Made by a program: the position numbers and the translations under genes
The notes under the pieces: model-generated
What the model saw: only the letters and a program-made list of their open reading frames with translations
Databases searched by the model: none
What the model was told of the DNA's origin: nothing
In this document: piece by piece, positions 16,210 through 25,329 of the stretch
Layout: each line of letters starts with the position of its first letter
Position numbering within the stretch: position 1 is the first letter of the stretch
Assembly: GCF_001544915.2 (NCBI RefSeq)
Contig: NZ_FCOE02000006.1
Coordinates: forward strand, 1 to 64,000
Reading direction: 5' to 3'
Length of the DNA stretch: 64,000 bases
Source: Caballeronia pedi
Lineage (GTDB): Bacteria; Pseudomonadota; Gammaproteobacteria; Burkholderiales; Burkholderiaceae

Positions 16210-17127
16210 ATGGCCACGCGAAATCTCCTCAGACGCCTCGATCTCACGACGCTGCAGCTCTTTCTCGCCGTGTTCGAGGAAGGCACGCTGACGCGCGCAG
16301 CGGAACGCGAAGCGATCGCGGTATCGGCGGCGAGCAAGCGGCTGCTGGAACTGGAGCAGGCCGTGGGCGCCGTGCTGTTCGAGCGCAAGGCGCGCGGCAT
16401 GGCGTTGACGCCGGCGGGCGAAACGCTGCTGCATCACGCGCGGCGCGTGTTGCGCGATGTCGAGAACATCGGCATCGAGCTGGCGGAGCATGCGAGCGGC
16501 GTGCGCGGCTATGTGCGGATGATGGCGAACCTGTCGGCGATCGTCGAATTCCTGCCGGAAGACCTGCGCGCGTTTCTTTCCGTGCACGATCTGATCAAGA
16601 TCGATCTGGAGGAGCGGCCGAGCGGTGGCATCGTGGAGGGCGTGGCGGACAGTCTCGTCGATCTCGGCATCTGCTCGGGCGACGCCGATACGCGCGGTCT
16701 CGAAACGGCGCACTACCGGCACGACCGGCTTTGCATCGTGACACCGGGCGATCATCCGCTCGCGCATCGCGAGAGTGTAGCGTTCGCGGAGACGCTCGAA
16801 TTCGATCACATCGGCCTGCATTCGGCGAGCTCGATCAACATGCGCACGCATCTCGCGGCCCGGCAGGCGGGGCGCGCGTTGCGGCTGCGTATCCATGTGC
16901 CGGGATTCGATGCCGTCTGCCGGATGGTGCAGGCGGGGATGGGGGTCGGCGTGCTGCCGCTGCAGGTGTTCGAGGCGATGGGGCGTCAGTTGGGGCTTGC
17001 CGCCGTGCCGCTCGATGAGGAATGGGCCGCGCGCAGTCTCGTGATCGTGGTGCGCGATTCGGATGCGCTTTCGCCTGTGAGCCGACTGTTGTTCGATCAT
17101 TTGCGGACTATCGAAGCACGCACCTAG
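16210..17127 (+). CDS. LysR family transcriptional regulator
   Basis: 305-residue regulator with an N-terminal winged HTH (about residues 9-66: LTTLQLFLAVFEEGTLTRAA, then VSAASKRLLELEQ, FERKARGMALTPAG) and a periplasmic-binding-type effector domain (NMRTHLAARQAGRAL, VCRMVQAGMGVGVLP). It begins 3 bp after the thioesterase. An inverted repeat with the T-N11-A spacing lies 20 bp past its stop, in front of the CoA-transferase operon. Control of that operon is therefore likely, although the genes lie head to tail rather than divergent. Confidence 0.92.
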   Translation: MATRNLLRRLDLTTLQLFLAVFEEGTLTRAAEREAIAVSAASKRLLELEQAVGAVLFERKARGMALTPAGETLLHHARRVLRDVENIGIELAEHASGVRGYVRMMANLSAIVEFLPEDLRAFLSVHDLIKIDLEERPSGGIVEGVADSLVDLGICSGDADTRGLETAHYRHDRLCIVTPGDHPLAHRESVAFAETLEFDHIGLHSASSINMRTHLAARQAGRALRLRIHVPGFDAVCRMVQAGMGVGVLPLQVFEAMGRQLGLAAVPLDEEWAARSLVIVVRDSDALSPVSRLLFDHLRTIEART

Positions 17128-17146
17128 CTCTCAGCTGTTCGACGAG

Positions 17147-17165
17147 CGTTCGCGTTTCACGAACG
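17147..17165. promoter_or_regulatory. Candidate LysR-binding site
   Basis: CGTTCG (17147-17152) and CGAACG (17160-17165) form an inverted repeat with a 7-bp spacer that contains the T-N11-A core of LysR boxes. It lies 82 bp upstream of the CoA-transferase start. Confidence 0.45.
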
Positions 17166-17247
17166 ATCCTTGCCGAAATGCGGTTGGACGCACCCCAGCG
17201 TTCGCCAATAAGCTTGTTTCCACGATACTTAGACGGAGACAAGCAAC

Positions 17248-18441
17248 ATGAGCGGACCCCTTCAAGGCATTCGCGTCATCGAAATCGGCACCCTCATCGC
17301 CGCGCCTTTCGCCGCGCGCATGCTGGCCGAGTTCGGCGCGGAAGTCATCAAGATCGAAACGCCCAACGGCGGCGACCCGTTGCGCAAATGGCGCAAGCTC
17401 CACGAGGGCACCTCGCTCTGGTGGTATCTGCAATCGCGCAACAAGAAGTCGGTCTGCGTGAACCTCAAGTCTCGGCAAGGCGCGGACGTCATCAAGCGTC
17501 TCGCCGCGGACGCCGACATCGTCATCGAAAACATGCGCCCCGGCGCGCTCGAAAAGCTCGGGCTCGGCTGGGACGTGCTGCACGTGATCAATCCGAAGCT
17601 CACGATGGTCCGCATCTCCGGTTACGGTCAGACCGGCCCGTACCGCGATCGTCCGGGCTTCGGCGCGATCGGCGAGGCGATGGGCGGCATCCGCTACACG
17701 ACCGGCGACGCCGAAGGACTGCCCGCGCGCGTCGGCGTGAGTCTCGGCGATTCGCTGGCGTCGCTGCATGGCGTGATCGGTGCGCTGATGTCGGTGCTGC
17801 GCGTGAAGACCGGACAGGGCGATGGCCAGGTGGTCGACGTGTCGCTCGTCGAAAGCGTCTTCAACCTGATGGAAAGCCTCGTGCCCGAATACGACCTGCT
17901 CGGTCACGTGCGCGAGCGCAGCGGCGGGGCGCTGCCGGGCATCGCGCCATCGAACACGTATCGCACGGAAGACGGCGGGTTCGTGGTGATTGCGGGCAAT
18001 AGCGACCCGATCTACAAGCGCCTGATGAACCTGATCGGCCGCGCCGACCTCGCCGACGATCCCGCGCTCGCCCACAACGACGGCCGCGTGAAGCAGAGCG
18101 CGATGCTCGACGAAGCGATCACCGCATGGACCTCGCATCACGCGATGGACGACGTGCTCGCGATCCTCGAGCGCGAGGAAGTGCCGTCGGGGCGCATCTA
18201 CTCGGTCGCGGACATCGTCGACGATGCGCATTATCAAGCGCGCGACATGCTGCTGCAGGCGGATTTGCCGGGCGGCGCGACGGTGAAGATGCCGGGCATC
18301 GTGCCGAAGCTCTCCGACACGCCCGGCGAAGTGCGCTGGCAAGGTCCGGCGCTCGGCGAGCACACGCAAGCGGTGCTCGAATCCCTCGGCTTTAACGCCG
18401 ATGAAGTGCAACGGCTGCGTGCCGAAGGAGCCGTGCAATGA
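17248..18441 (+). CDS. CaiB/BaiF (family III) CoA-transferase
   Basis: 397-residue class III CoA-transferase. It begins GPLQGIRVIEIGTLIAAPFAARMLAEFGAEVIKIE, typical of the family, and continues with NKKSVCVNLKS, ISGYGQTGPYRDRPGFG and NTYRTEDGGFVVIAGNSD. It should move CoA between a thioester donor and a carboxylic acid without a covalent acyl phosphate. The stop overlaps the start of the HMG-CoA-lyase-like gene, and a transporter follows. This suggests activation of an imported acid that is then cleaved. Which acid is used is inference; 3-hydroxy-3-methylglutarate or a related branched dicarboxylate fits. Confidence 0.92.
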   Translation: MSGPLQGIRVIEIGTLIAAPFAARMLAEFGAEVIKIETPNGGDPLRKWRKLHEGTSLWWYLQSRNKKSVCVNLKSRQGADVIKRLAADADIVIENMRPGALEKLGLGWDVLHVINPKLTMVRISGYGQTGPYRDRPGFGAIGEAMGGIRYTTGDAEGLPARVGVSLGDSLASLHGVIGALMSVLRVKTGQGDGQVVDVSLVESVFNLMESLVPEYDLLGHVRERSGGALPGIAPSNTYRTEDGGFVVIAGNSDPIYKRLMNLIGRADLADDPALAHNDGRVKQSAMLDEAITAWTSHHAMDDVLAILEREEVPSGRIYSVADIVDDAHYQARDMLLQADLPGGATVKMPGIVPKLSDTPGEVRWQGPALGEHTQAVLESLGFNADEVQRLRAEGAVQ

Positions 18442-19385
18442 GTGACGCATACAGCGAAGCGCTGATCGTTCAGGAAGTCGCGCCGCGCGACGGCTTGCAG
18501 ATCGAAAAGCAATGGGTCGAGACGGAAGACAAGATCGCGCTGATCGACGGCCTCTCGGCGTGCGGCTTCACGCGCATCGAGGCGGGCTCGTTCGTATCGC
18601 CCAAGGCGATTCCCGCGCTGCGCGACGGCGATGCGGTGTTCAACGGCATCCGGCGCGGCCAGGGCGTGATCTATGTCGCGCTCGTGCCGAACGTGAAGGG
18701 CGCCGAACGCGCGCTCGCCGCCAGCGCCGACGAACTGAACCTCGTGATGTCCGCTAGCCAGACGCACAACCGCGCCAACATGCGGATGAGCTGTGAGTCG
18801 TCGCTGGCCGGTTTCGGCGATATCGTGCGGCTCGTTCAGGGCGCGCCGTATCCGGTTTCGCTGAACGCAACCGTCGCCACGGCGTTCGGCTGTCCGTTCG
18901 AAGGGCGCATCGACGAGGATCGTGTGGTGTCGATCGCGCGGACCTATCGCGAGATGGGCATCGCCGGCATCACGCTCGCCGATACGACCGGCATGGCGAA
19001 TCCGCGTCAGGTCGCGAGACTCGTCGCGCGCGTGCTCGAATACGTGCCATCCACTGACCTGACGCTGCATTTCCACAATACGCGCGGCCTCGGTCTCGCC
19101 AACGTGCTCGCCGCCTACGACGCAGGCGCTCGCCGCTTCGACGCCGCGCTCGGCGGTCTCGGCGGCTGTCCGTTCGCGCCGGGCGCATCGGGAAATATCT
19201 GTACCGAAGACCTCGTGAACCTGTGCGATGAGATGGGCATTCCGACGGGCGTCGATCTGCAGAAGCTGATCGCGCTGTCGCGCACGTTGCCCGCGCTCGT
19301 CGGACATGAGGTGTCGGGACAAGTCGCGAAGGCGGGACGCAATTGCGATCTGCATCCGGCGCCCGAGTACGCGCGCGCCATCTGA
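18438..19385 (+). CDS. Hydroxymethylglutaryl-CoA lyase-like enzyme
   Basis: 315-residue TIM-barrel lyase of the HMGL family. The catalytic marks are the QEVAPRDGLQ opening, the metal ligands in LHFHNTRG, and the cysteine loop GLGGCPFAPGASGN. Family enzymes split 3-hydroxy-3-methylglutaryl-CoA or similar 3-hydroxy-3-methyl acyl-CoAs into acetyl-CoA or pyruvate plus a keto acid. It overlaps the CoA-transferase by 4 bp and is followed 32 bp later by an MFS transporter. No other genes of leucine degradation are nearby, so the role is more likely use of an external acid than leucine catabolism. Confidence 0.9.
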   Translation: MSDAYSEALIVQEVAPRDGLQIEKQWVETEDKIALIDGLSACGFTRIEAGSFVSPKAIPALRDGDAVFNGIRRGQGVIYVALVPNVKGAERALAASADELNLVMSASQTHNRANMRMSCESSLAGFGDIVRLVQGAPYPVSLNATVATAFGCPFEGRIDEDRVVSIARTYREMGIAGITLADTTGMANPRQVARLVARVLEYVPSTDLTLHFHNTRGLGLANVLAAYDAGARRFDAALGGLGGCPFAPGASGNICTEDLVNLCDEMGIPTGVDLQKLIALSRTLPALVGHEVSGQVAKAGRNCDLHPAPEYARAI

Positions 19386-19417
19386 ATCACAGACCAGAAC
19401 AATTATCGGAGACAACC

Positions 19418-20755
19418 ATGAGCGATCTAAGCGTAGGCACGGCAGACAAGCCGCAGACTTTCCAGAACACCGCGGACATCATTCGCAAGGTGGCGTGGCG
19501 GCTGATGCCGCTCATCATGCTGTGCTATCTCTTTGCGTTCTTCGACCGCATCAACATCAGCTTCGCGAAGTTTCAGCTACAAAGCTCGCTCGGCTTTTCC
19601 GACACGGCCTACGGCCTCGGCGCGAGCCTTTTCGTGATCGGTTATGTGATCTTCGAAGTGCCGAGCAACATGCTGCTGTACAAGGTCGGCGCGCGCCGCT
19701 GGATCGCGCGCATCATGATTTCGTGGGGCATCGCGACCGCGCTGATGGTCTTCGTGCAGACGGAATGGCAGTTCTACGGGCTGCGCTTCATCATCGGCGC
19801 GATGGAAGCGGGTTTCGCACCCGGCGTGCTGTATTACTTGACGCTGTGGTTCCCGGCGAGCTATCGCGGACGCATCACGTCGCTGCTGTTTCTCGCTTCG
19901 GCGTTCTCGGGACTCGTGGGCGCTCCCATTTCCGGTCTCGTGCTCGGTCATATGAACGGCGTGTTCGGCATTGCAGGCTGGCACTGGCTGTTCCTGCTCG
20001 GCGGCCTGCCGTGCATAGTGCTCGGCGTGCTGGTGCTGAAAGTGCTGAAGGACCGCATCGATGACGCCGCGTGGCTCACGGGCGCCGAGAAGACGTATCT
20101 GAAGAGCCAGATCTCGACGCAAAGCCAGCACACGGACACGGGCCATTCGCTGTTCGGCGCGATCAAGACGCCCGGCTTCCTGATGCTCGGCCTGATCTAC
20201 TTCCTGATTCAGATCGCGTCGTACGGCCTGAACTTCTGGGCGCCGCATCTGATCCGCGCGGCGGGCACGCAGAATCCGACGATTATCGGTTTGCTGACGG
20301 CGGTGCCGTATATCTGCGGTGCGATCTGCATGGTGGTGGTCGGCCGCATGTCGGACCGTTCGGGCGAGCGTCGCAAGTTCGTCGCGACGCTGCTCGTAAT
20401 GGCGGCGGTCGGCTTCTTCGCGGCGGGCATCTTCGACAAGCAGACCACGCTGCTCATCGCCGCGCTCGGCGTGATGGGCGCGGGCGTGATCGCATCGATC
20501 CCGGCGTTCTGGGCGTTGCCGCCGAAGCTGCTGACCGGCGCGGGCGCGGCGGGCGGCATCGCGCTGATCAACACGCTGGGGCAACTGGGCGGCATCGTCA
20601 GCCCGGTGATGGTGGGCCGCATTCGCGACACGATGGGCAGCACGACGCCCGCGCTGTATGCGATCGGCGCGATGAGCGTGGTGTGTGCGCTGTTGTTGCT
20701 GTTCGGGTTGCCCGAGACGCTGCGGCAAAAGGATCACTCGGAGCGAGGTGCGTGA
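19418..20755 (+). CDS. MFS transporter, anion:cation symporter type
   Basis: Inner-membrane transporter of 445 residues with about twelve hydrophobic helices. The first loop is FFDRINISFAKFQLQ, and ALMVFVQTEWQFYGLRFIIG and PASYRGRITSL are characteristic of the ACS group that carries organic anions such as tartrate, phthalate or hexuronates. The ATG at 19418 has CGGAGACAACC upstream. As the last gene of the CoA-transferase/lyase operon it probably imports the acid that those enzymes process. Confidence 0.9.
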   Translation: MSDLSVGTADKPQTFQNTADIIRKVAWRLMPLIMLCYLFAFFDRINISFAKFQLQSSLGFSDTAYGLGASLFVIGYVIFEVPSNMLLYKVGARRWIARIMISWGIATALMVFVQTEWQFYGLRFIIGAMEAGFAPGVLYYLTLWFPASYRGRITSLLFLASAFSGLVGAPISGLVLGHMNGVFGIAGWHWLFLLGGLPCIVLGVLVLKVLKDRIDDAAWLTGAEKTYLKSQISTQSQHTDTGHSLFGAIKTPGFLMLGLIYFLIQIASYGLNFWAPHLIRAAGTQNPTIIGLLTAVPYICGAICMVVVGRMSDRSGERRKFVATLLVMAAVGFFAAGIFDKQTTLLIAALGVMGAGVIASIPAFWALPPKLLTGAGAAGGIALINTLGQLGGIVSPVMVGRIRDTMGSTTPALYAIGAMSVVCALLLLFGLPETLRQKDHSERGA

Positions 20756-20783
20756 TCGACGGTCAGCCGTTGCGATGAGCCGG

Positions 20784-20816
20784 ACGGCACGGTTTGTCCG
20801 ATCATGTCCGTGCCGT
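20784..20816. terminator. Inverted repeat between convergent genes, possible bidirectional terminator
   Basis: ACGGCACGG (20784) and CCGTGCCGT (20808-20816) form a 9-bp stem around a 15-base loop. It lies between the stops of the MFS gene and tpsB, but there is no T-tract, so termination is only plausible. Confidence 0.4.
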
Positions 20817-20824
20817 GAGGCAGC

Positions 20825-22558
20825 TCAACCCGTCACGGACAGGGTGAACCAGAACTGATGGCCAGCACTGTTTTCGAGCGGCCGTCCCGCCCGGATCGCG
20901 TAGCTGATCTGGGCGGCGATGTGCTTGCCGCTATAACTCGCGCCGACGCCATAGCCTTGCAGGCGGACTGAGCCTCCCGAGAACATGCCGTCGTCGCGCA
21001 CTCTGCCTCGGGCGTCATCGTAAAAGGCCTGCAAGGCGGCGCCCGGCAAGACGCGAAGGTACTTGCTCGCGGAAATGGACATGATGATTCCGTCATCGAC
21101 GGCAGCGGCGTTCTGGTCGTAAGCGCGCACCGCCGTCGGTCCACCGAGCCCAAGACGCTGGGAACCGTCCAGGCTGCGACTGGCCCACTGGCCGCGCGCG
21201 GAAACCATGAGCTGGATCGTCGGCGTGATGGACTGAATGTACGAGACAGCCGGCTCGAATTTGGCGAAATTGAAGCTGCGGCTGTCGAGCAGGGAATCGC
21301 TGCTGGTGTAGTCGAATTCTTTCTGTTTTGTGTTTCCGCCGCTGAGCGCCGCGCTGTACTGCGTCAGATTGCGGCGCGCGAGCCAGCTGCCGGCCAGACT
21401 GCCGTCGGCGCGCACGGAGGCCACGAGGCCGCGCTGCTGACTCTCCAGCACGTTGTCGAACCGATCGTCGGTAGAGCGTCGCGCCTCGATGCTCGCGCCG
21501 ACATCGAGCGTGGCGCCGGCCGAGCGGATCATGGGATAGGTGCCGTAGAGGCTGACGACATCGGCATTGCCCGAGCCGAGGCCCGCAAATGCTTCGCCGA
21601 GCCGGTAGTCCACGTGCGAATAGGAAAGGCCGGCGCGGCTTGCACCCACGCCGGTCAGCATGTCGTAGGACAGGCGGCCAAGGCGCGTGCGGCCATTCTC
21701 GCCTGCACGCGTCTGCATGAAGCGTGGCGTGCCGAGCACGATGGCCTGCAACTGGTCGCCGAGTCCCAGCAGATTGTTGGCGCCGCCGGAGAAGACGAGC
21801 CGGCGCCAGCCGGCTTGCTTCGAGCCCGCGTTGTCGACCGTTGCGGCGGCATAGAAACGGTCGGCCGGTGTGACATCGACGTCGACGATCGTGCCGCCCG
21901 GCGTGGTGCCCGTCGAGAGCGCGGAGGAGACCGTGCCGACGCCGGGAATGCCATCGACGAAGCGCATGTTGCGCTCGATCTCGCGCAAGGTCGGCGTGGC
22001 GCTGCTCGTGCTTCCCAGGATGCTTTCAAGGCGCTTCGTGGAGACGCGCGACTGGTTCCTGACATCGATCGACTCGACGTGACCGCGCACGATCTCGAAG
22101 CGCACGACGCCGCCCTTGACCGTTTGCGGCGGCAGCACGACGCGTACGAGCGAGTCGCCGCCGTTGTAAAGCACGGCCGTCAGCGCATCGCGCAACGCCT
22201 GCAATTGCACGAGTGTGACTTCGCGGTCACGCCACGGCGCAAGGAACGCGTCGACCCGCTGGCGCTCCGCCTCCGATAGCGCGCCCGCGAATTCGAAATC
22301 GCTGACGGTGAAGACGAATGCGCCGTCGGCCGAAGGGGGCGGGGCGGTCGTGGAGGAGGGCTGGAGCCCGGTCGTGCTGTCGGCGCCAGGCTCCGTGCCG
22401 ATGCCTCGCGTGATATCGGCGTTCTGTCTCAGCAGAGTGCCCGCATTGACGGGCTCGACGGCTTGCGCGTGCGTGTGCCACACGATTGCGCCGATGAGCG
22501 GCAGGCATACGGAACCGACATGCCGACGAAGGGGCCGAAAACGGTTGGAGACTTTCAA
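20825..22558 (-). CDS. TpsB outer-membrane transporter (ShlB/FhaC/HecB family)
   Basis: 577-residue two-partner secretion pore. A signal-peptide-like N-terminus ends near AHAQA and is followed by a linker. POTRA domains span about residues 80-230 (VSDFEFAGALSEAERQRVDA; GGVVRFEIVRGHVESIDV). A 16-strand barrel includes the conserved GLGGPTAVRAYD segment, the VRGY-type motif of the barrel loop, and ends with an aromatic-rich strand (FWFTLSVTG). It starts at a TTG with no obvious ribosome site, so the start is uncertain. It is downstream of two tpsA genes on the same strand and is the only pore here, so it probably exports both products. Confidence 0.92.
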   Translation of the reverse strand: MKVSNRFRPLRRHVGSVCLPLIGAIVWHTHAQAVEPVNAGTLLRQNADITRGIGTEPGADSTTGLQPSSTTAPPPSADGAFVFTVSDFEFAGALSEAERQRVDAFLAPWRDREVTLVQLQALRDALTAVLYNGGDSLVRVVLPPQTVKGGVVRFEIVRGHVESIDVRNQSRVSTKRLESILGSTSSATPTLREIERNMRFVDGIPGVGTVSSALSTGTTPGGTIVDVDVTPADRFYAAATVDNAGSKQAGWRRLVFSGGANNLLGLGDQLQAIVLGTPRFMQTRAGENGRTRLGRLSYDMLTGVGASRAGLSYSHVDYRLGEAFAGLGSGNADVVSLYGTYPMIRSAGATLDVGASIEARRSTDDRFDNVLESQQRGLVASVRADGSLAGSWLARRNLTQYSAALSGGNTKQKEFDYTSSDSLLDSRSFNFAKFEPAVSYIQSITPTIQLMVSARGQWASRSLDGSQRLGLGGPTAVRAYDQNAAAVDDGIIMSISASKYLRVLPGAALQAFYDDARGRVRDDGMFSGGSVRLQGYGVGASYSGKHIAAQISYAIRAGRPLENSAGHQFWFTLSVTG

Positions 22559-22636
22559 GATGCAATGCGATGAGGTGGTGTCGGTGGACGCGATCGAACG
22601 CGTGCCACGGAGATGAGAAAGGAAGTGACTGCAAAC

Positions 22637-22663
22637 AAAAGGGGAGGCGATATTCGCCTCCCC
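22637..22663 (-). terminator. Terminator after the first tpsA (minus strand)
   Basis: On the minus strand GGGGAGGCGA pairs with TCGCCTCCCC around a 3-base loop and is followed by TTTT. It lies between tpsA1 and tpsB, so tpsB is expressed by read-through or from its own promoter. A near-identical copy is at 25217-25243. Confidence 0.8.
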
Positions 22664-22749
22664 CTTCGCCTTGCGGTCCGGCTGGCTTGACTATCGAGCG
22701 CAACGGCCGATGTGATGGGCTATGCCCGGTCCGTCACGCTCGAGCCCGT

Positions 22750-24843
22750 TCAGAGCGGGGTCGTGGCCACGTAACCGACCGTGTTGCCCGCCAGGTTCTG
22801 CGTGTCCTCCGGAACCAGGATCACGGGCGCCTTCAACTTGCCGTTGACCTGCGTGGTCACGGCAGGCATCGCTACCGCGTCGCCGTACGTGTTACGGACG
22901 GCATCCGGGTTGAAGTTGATCGCGATCTCGCGGCCTGCCGTGATGTCGCCGACAGACGCGGTGAACGAATCCAGTTGGACGTCAAAGGCCGCCTTCGTTT
23001 TAGCAAGCGCGGTCTGAGTGAGCGCGCCGTCGGCGTGCAACGCAACGCTGCCCTCGTCGCTCACGATCTTGCCGTTCTGGGTGATGGAACCGCCGGAGAA
23101 TCCCCACGTTCCGCCATCGGTCACGTAGACGCACGAGGTCGACACATCGCACTCAGCCTGCTTGCCAATTGCATAGACGTTGACGTCGTTCTTCGCCTTC
23201 ACATCGCCGTTCAATGTGAAATCACCGCCAACGATATCCACGGAGTCGCCTCTGATGTTTCCGTTCGTGACGGCGTTATCGGCAGTGATGAGGATTCTCC
23301 CGCCGTTGATGTCTGCCGTCTTGAGGGAGTTCGCTAAGACGCCTACCTCGTAGTCGCCTTTCACTGTGCCGCCCAACGTAACATCGCCACCCGTGACGTA
23401 GACCTGGCTGCCGTTAAGGTTCGCCGCCACGATCTTCCCGTCACCTTCACCGCCGGGAAGCGCGATGAGGGACAAAAGGCTCTTTGCGGTCGTCTTCACG
23501 CCATCCGCTTGAAAGATGTTCCGCCCACCCAAAATAACGCCGTCCCCTGACAGGTTCGCGTTCTGGATGAGGTCACCCGAGCCGTCCCAACCTGCGCCGA
23601 CTGACAGCACATTGGCTGCCTTGATCGGAGCATTGATCGTGACATCGTGGTTTCCGCCGAGGTTGATGTTGGTCCCACTGATGAGATCGTTGACCGTGAT
23701 GTTATTACCGTAGACATCCAGCAGGCCATATCCACCGGCATTCACGCGACCATTCAGCAGAACATCTCCGCTCTGCGTGAAGATCCGCACTGCGCCTTGC
23801 GACGAGTTCAGCGTTGCGTTGCTTGCGACTGTGATGCCGTGCGAGTTGTCCATCCCGTAAGAGCTATACCCGCTGGTCCCGTCCAAATATGGAGGGACTT
23901 TGAACAGCGGCTCCGATACGATCGAGATATCGCCATCCGCCGTTACGCGGCCGCCGACGCTGATATTGCCATCTTGTTGCGAATTCAGGATGACGGATCC
24001 GCCTTCGCCGCTTTCCGCCCGGGTCGCCTCGAGCTTTCCGGTGTTTTTCACCACCGTTGCAAGCACGGCGCCCGTGGCCGCGGCACTGAGTTCGACGTTG
24101 CCGCCCCGCACGGAGATATCGCCGTAGTTGGCGGCCAACGCATTGCGCGCCGCCCGACCGACACTGACCTTGAATCCGGAACCGGCGGTCTCCATCGCCA
24201 TGCCGTCTGCCGCGCCGAGCGTGACGTCCTTCGCGCGAATCGTGCCGCGGTTGATCGCCTGACTGCCGAGCAGGGCGACGGTTTCAGTCGCGTGAATGTC
24301 ACCTTCGTTGGAAACGACGCCGTTGCCGCCGATACCGTCAAGGACTAGAGCCCGCGCGCCGTTGGCGCCGTACAGCTTGCCGCCTTCCATGAACTGCTTG
24401 TCGTCGGTATCCAGCGTGGATGCCACCAGACTGCCGACATCCACCTTCGCGGTCTTGCCGAACATCACGCCGGACGGATTGACGACGAACACGCGCCCGT
24501 TCGCGGTGAGGGCGCCGTTGATCTGCGTCGGATCCGAGGACGTGACGCGGTTCAGCACAGCGGAACTCGCGGTGGGCTGATTGAACGTCACGGACTGGTT
24601 CTTCGCGATGTCGAAATTTTTCCAGTTGACGACCATCTTGTCGCTCTGTTGCGAGATGGTCGTATTGCCGGCGTTAGTGCTGATGCTGCCGGTGCCCGCC
24701 GCCACCACGCCGCCTTGCACCGCCAGAGCGCTGCCCGAGTAACCGATGACCGCGGCCAGCAGGGAGGGGATCACCGCGAGACGGAAAACCTGTCGCCGAT
24801 TCGATTTCTTTCGATCTTCCAAATGTTTTTCGTTATGGTTCAT
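22750..24843 (-). CDS. TpsA exoprotein 1, filamentous-haemagglutinin N-terminal domain
   Basis: 697-residue two-partner-secreted protein. A long signal peptide ends near SGSALA (about residue 41). A TPS secretion domain follows (VNWKNFDIAKNQSVTF, VLNRVTSSDPTQINGAL, GRVFVVNPSGVMFG), then a beta-helix of short glycine- and asparagine-rich repeats. The C-terminal 150 residues are shared with the neighbouring paralogue and contain the protein's only two cysteines (ECDVSTSC). It is short for an adhesin and has no toxin-like tail, so a small filament or surface-retained exoprotein is likely. The ATG at 24843 aligns with the start of the paralogue; an upstream start would add 21 residues. TpsB lies downstream. 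Confidence 0.9.
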   Translation of the reverse strand: MNHNEKHLEDRKKSNRRQVFRLAVIPSLLAAVIGYSGSALAVQGGVVAAGTGSISTNAGNTTISQQSDKMVVNWKNFDIAKNQSVTFNQPTASSAVLNRVTSSDPTQINGALTANGRVFVVNPSGVMFGKTAKVDVGSLVASTLDTDDKQFMEGGKLYGANGARALVLDGIGGNGVVSNEGDIHATETVALLGSQAINRGTIRAKDVTLGAADGMAMETAGSGFKVSVGRAARNALAANYGDISVRGGNVELSAAATGAVLATVVKNTGKLEATRAESGEGGSVILNSQQDGNISVGGRVTADGDISIVSEPLFKVPPYLDGTSGYSSYGMDNSHGITVASNATLNSSQGAVRIFTQSGDVLLNGRVNAGGYGLLDVYGNNITVNDLISGTNINLGGNHDVTINAPIKAANVLSVGAGWDGSGDLIQNANLSGDGVILGGRNIFQADGVKTTAKSLLSLIALPGGEGDGKIVAANLNGSQVYVTGGDVTLGGTVKGDYEVGVLANSLKTADINGGRILITADNAVTNGNIRGDSVDIVGGDFTLNGDVKAKNDVNVYAIGKQAECDVSTSCVYVTDGGTWGFSGGSITQNGKIVSDEGSVALHADGALTQTALAKTKAAFDVQLDSFTASVGDITAGREIAINFNPDAVRNTYGDAVAMPAVTTQVNGKLKAPVILVPEDTQNLAGNTVGYVATTPL

Positions 24844-25140
24844 AGTGATATTAAGAATAACGATGTTTTCAGAGGCCTCTTGCAGAACGCCTTTTGGTCC
24901 TTTCACTTCAATATTCCGCGCGGCAATTCTGCAAGCGGCATGAAAGATTTTAGGTGGAGCGCGATTGATCTTTGTCTGGAAACTTCCTATTTATTAAGCA
25001 TTCCAGATAAACCTCAATTCGCAACTAAATAGGCGAAAATTGATTCGAGTAGTTGTATTTTCTCCGGTCACGAGCAACGCGCCTGCCGATGTGTTTTTTC
25101 TTCGCCCACCGTTCGTTTCAGGCGCGAGCATCCGCTATGT
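24844..25140. promoter_or_regulatory. Promoter region of tpsA1 with conserved upstream element
   Basis: AT-rich upstream region without a gene. The segment 24988-25016, read on the minus strand TGAGGTTTATCTGGAATGCT then TAATAAATA, is repeated with few changes at 27359-27388, at the same distance (about 145 bp) from the start of tpsA2. The first 45 bases upstream of the start are also alike in the two copies. Confidence 0.5.
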
Positions 25141-25182
25141 GATCACCCCTTCCACGTCCACTCACGAATCTCATCGCGGTCG
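25141..25182 (-). pseudogene. Remnant of the phosphoketolase 3' end
   Basis: Forty-two bases match 27516-27557, the last codons and stop of the phosphoketolase gene, with two mismatches, and end abruptly at the start of the tpsA spacer repeat. It marks the junction of the tandem tpsA duplication and has no coding role. Confidence 0.75.
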
Positions 25183-25216
25183 TGCCACGGAAATGAGAAG
25201 GGAAGTGACCGCAAAC

Positions 25217-25243
25217 AAAAGGGGAGGCGATACACGCCTCCCC
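25217..25243 (-). terminator. Terminator after the second tpsA (minus strand)
   Basis: The minus strand carries GGGGAGGCG paired with CGCCTCCCC around a 5-base loop, followed by TTTT. It is the duplicate of the terminator at 22637-22663 with compensatory or neutral loop changes, and should isolate tpsA2 from tpsA1. Confidence 0.8.
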
Positions 25244-25329
25244 CTCGCCTTGTGGTCCGGCTGGCTTGACTATCGAGCGCAACGGCCGCTGCGATGAGCT
25301 ATGCCCGGTCCGTCAACACTCCACCCCGT

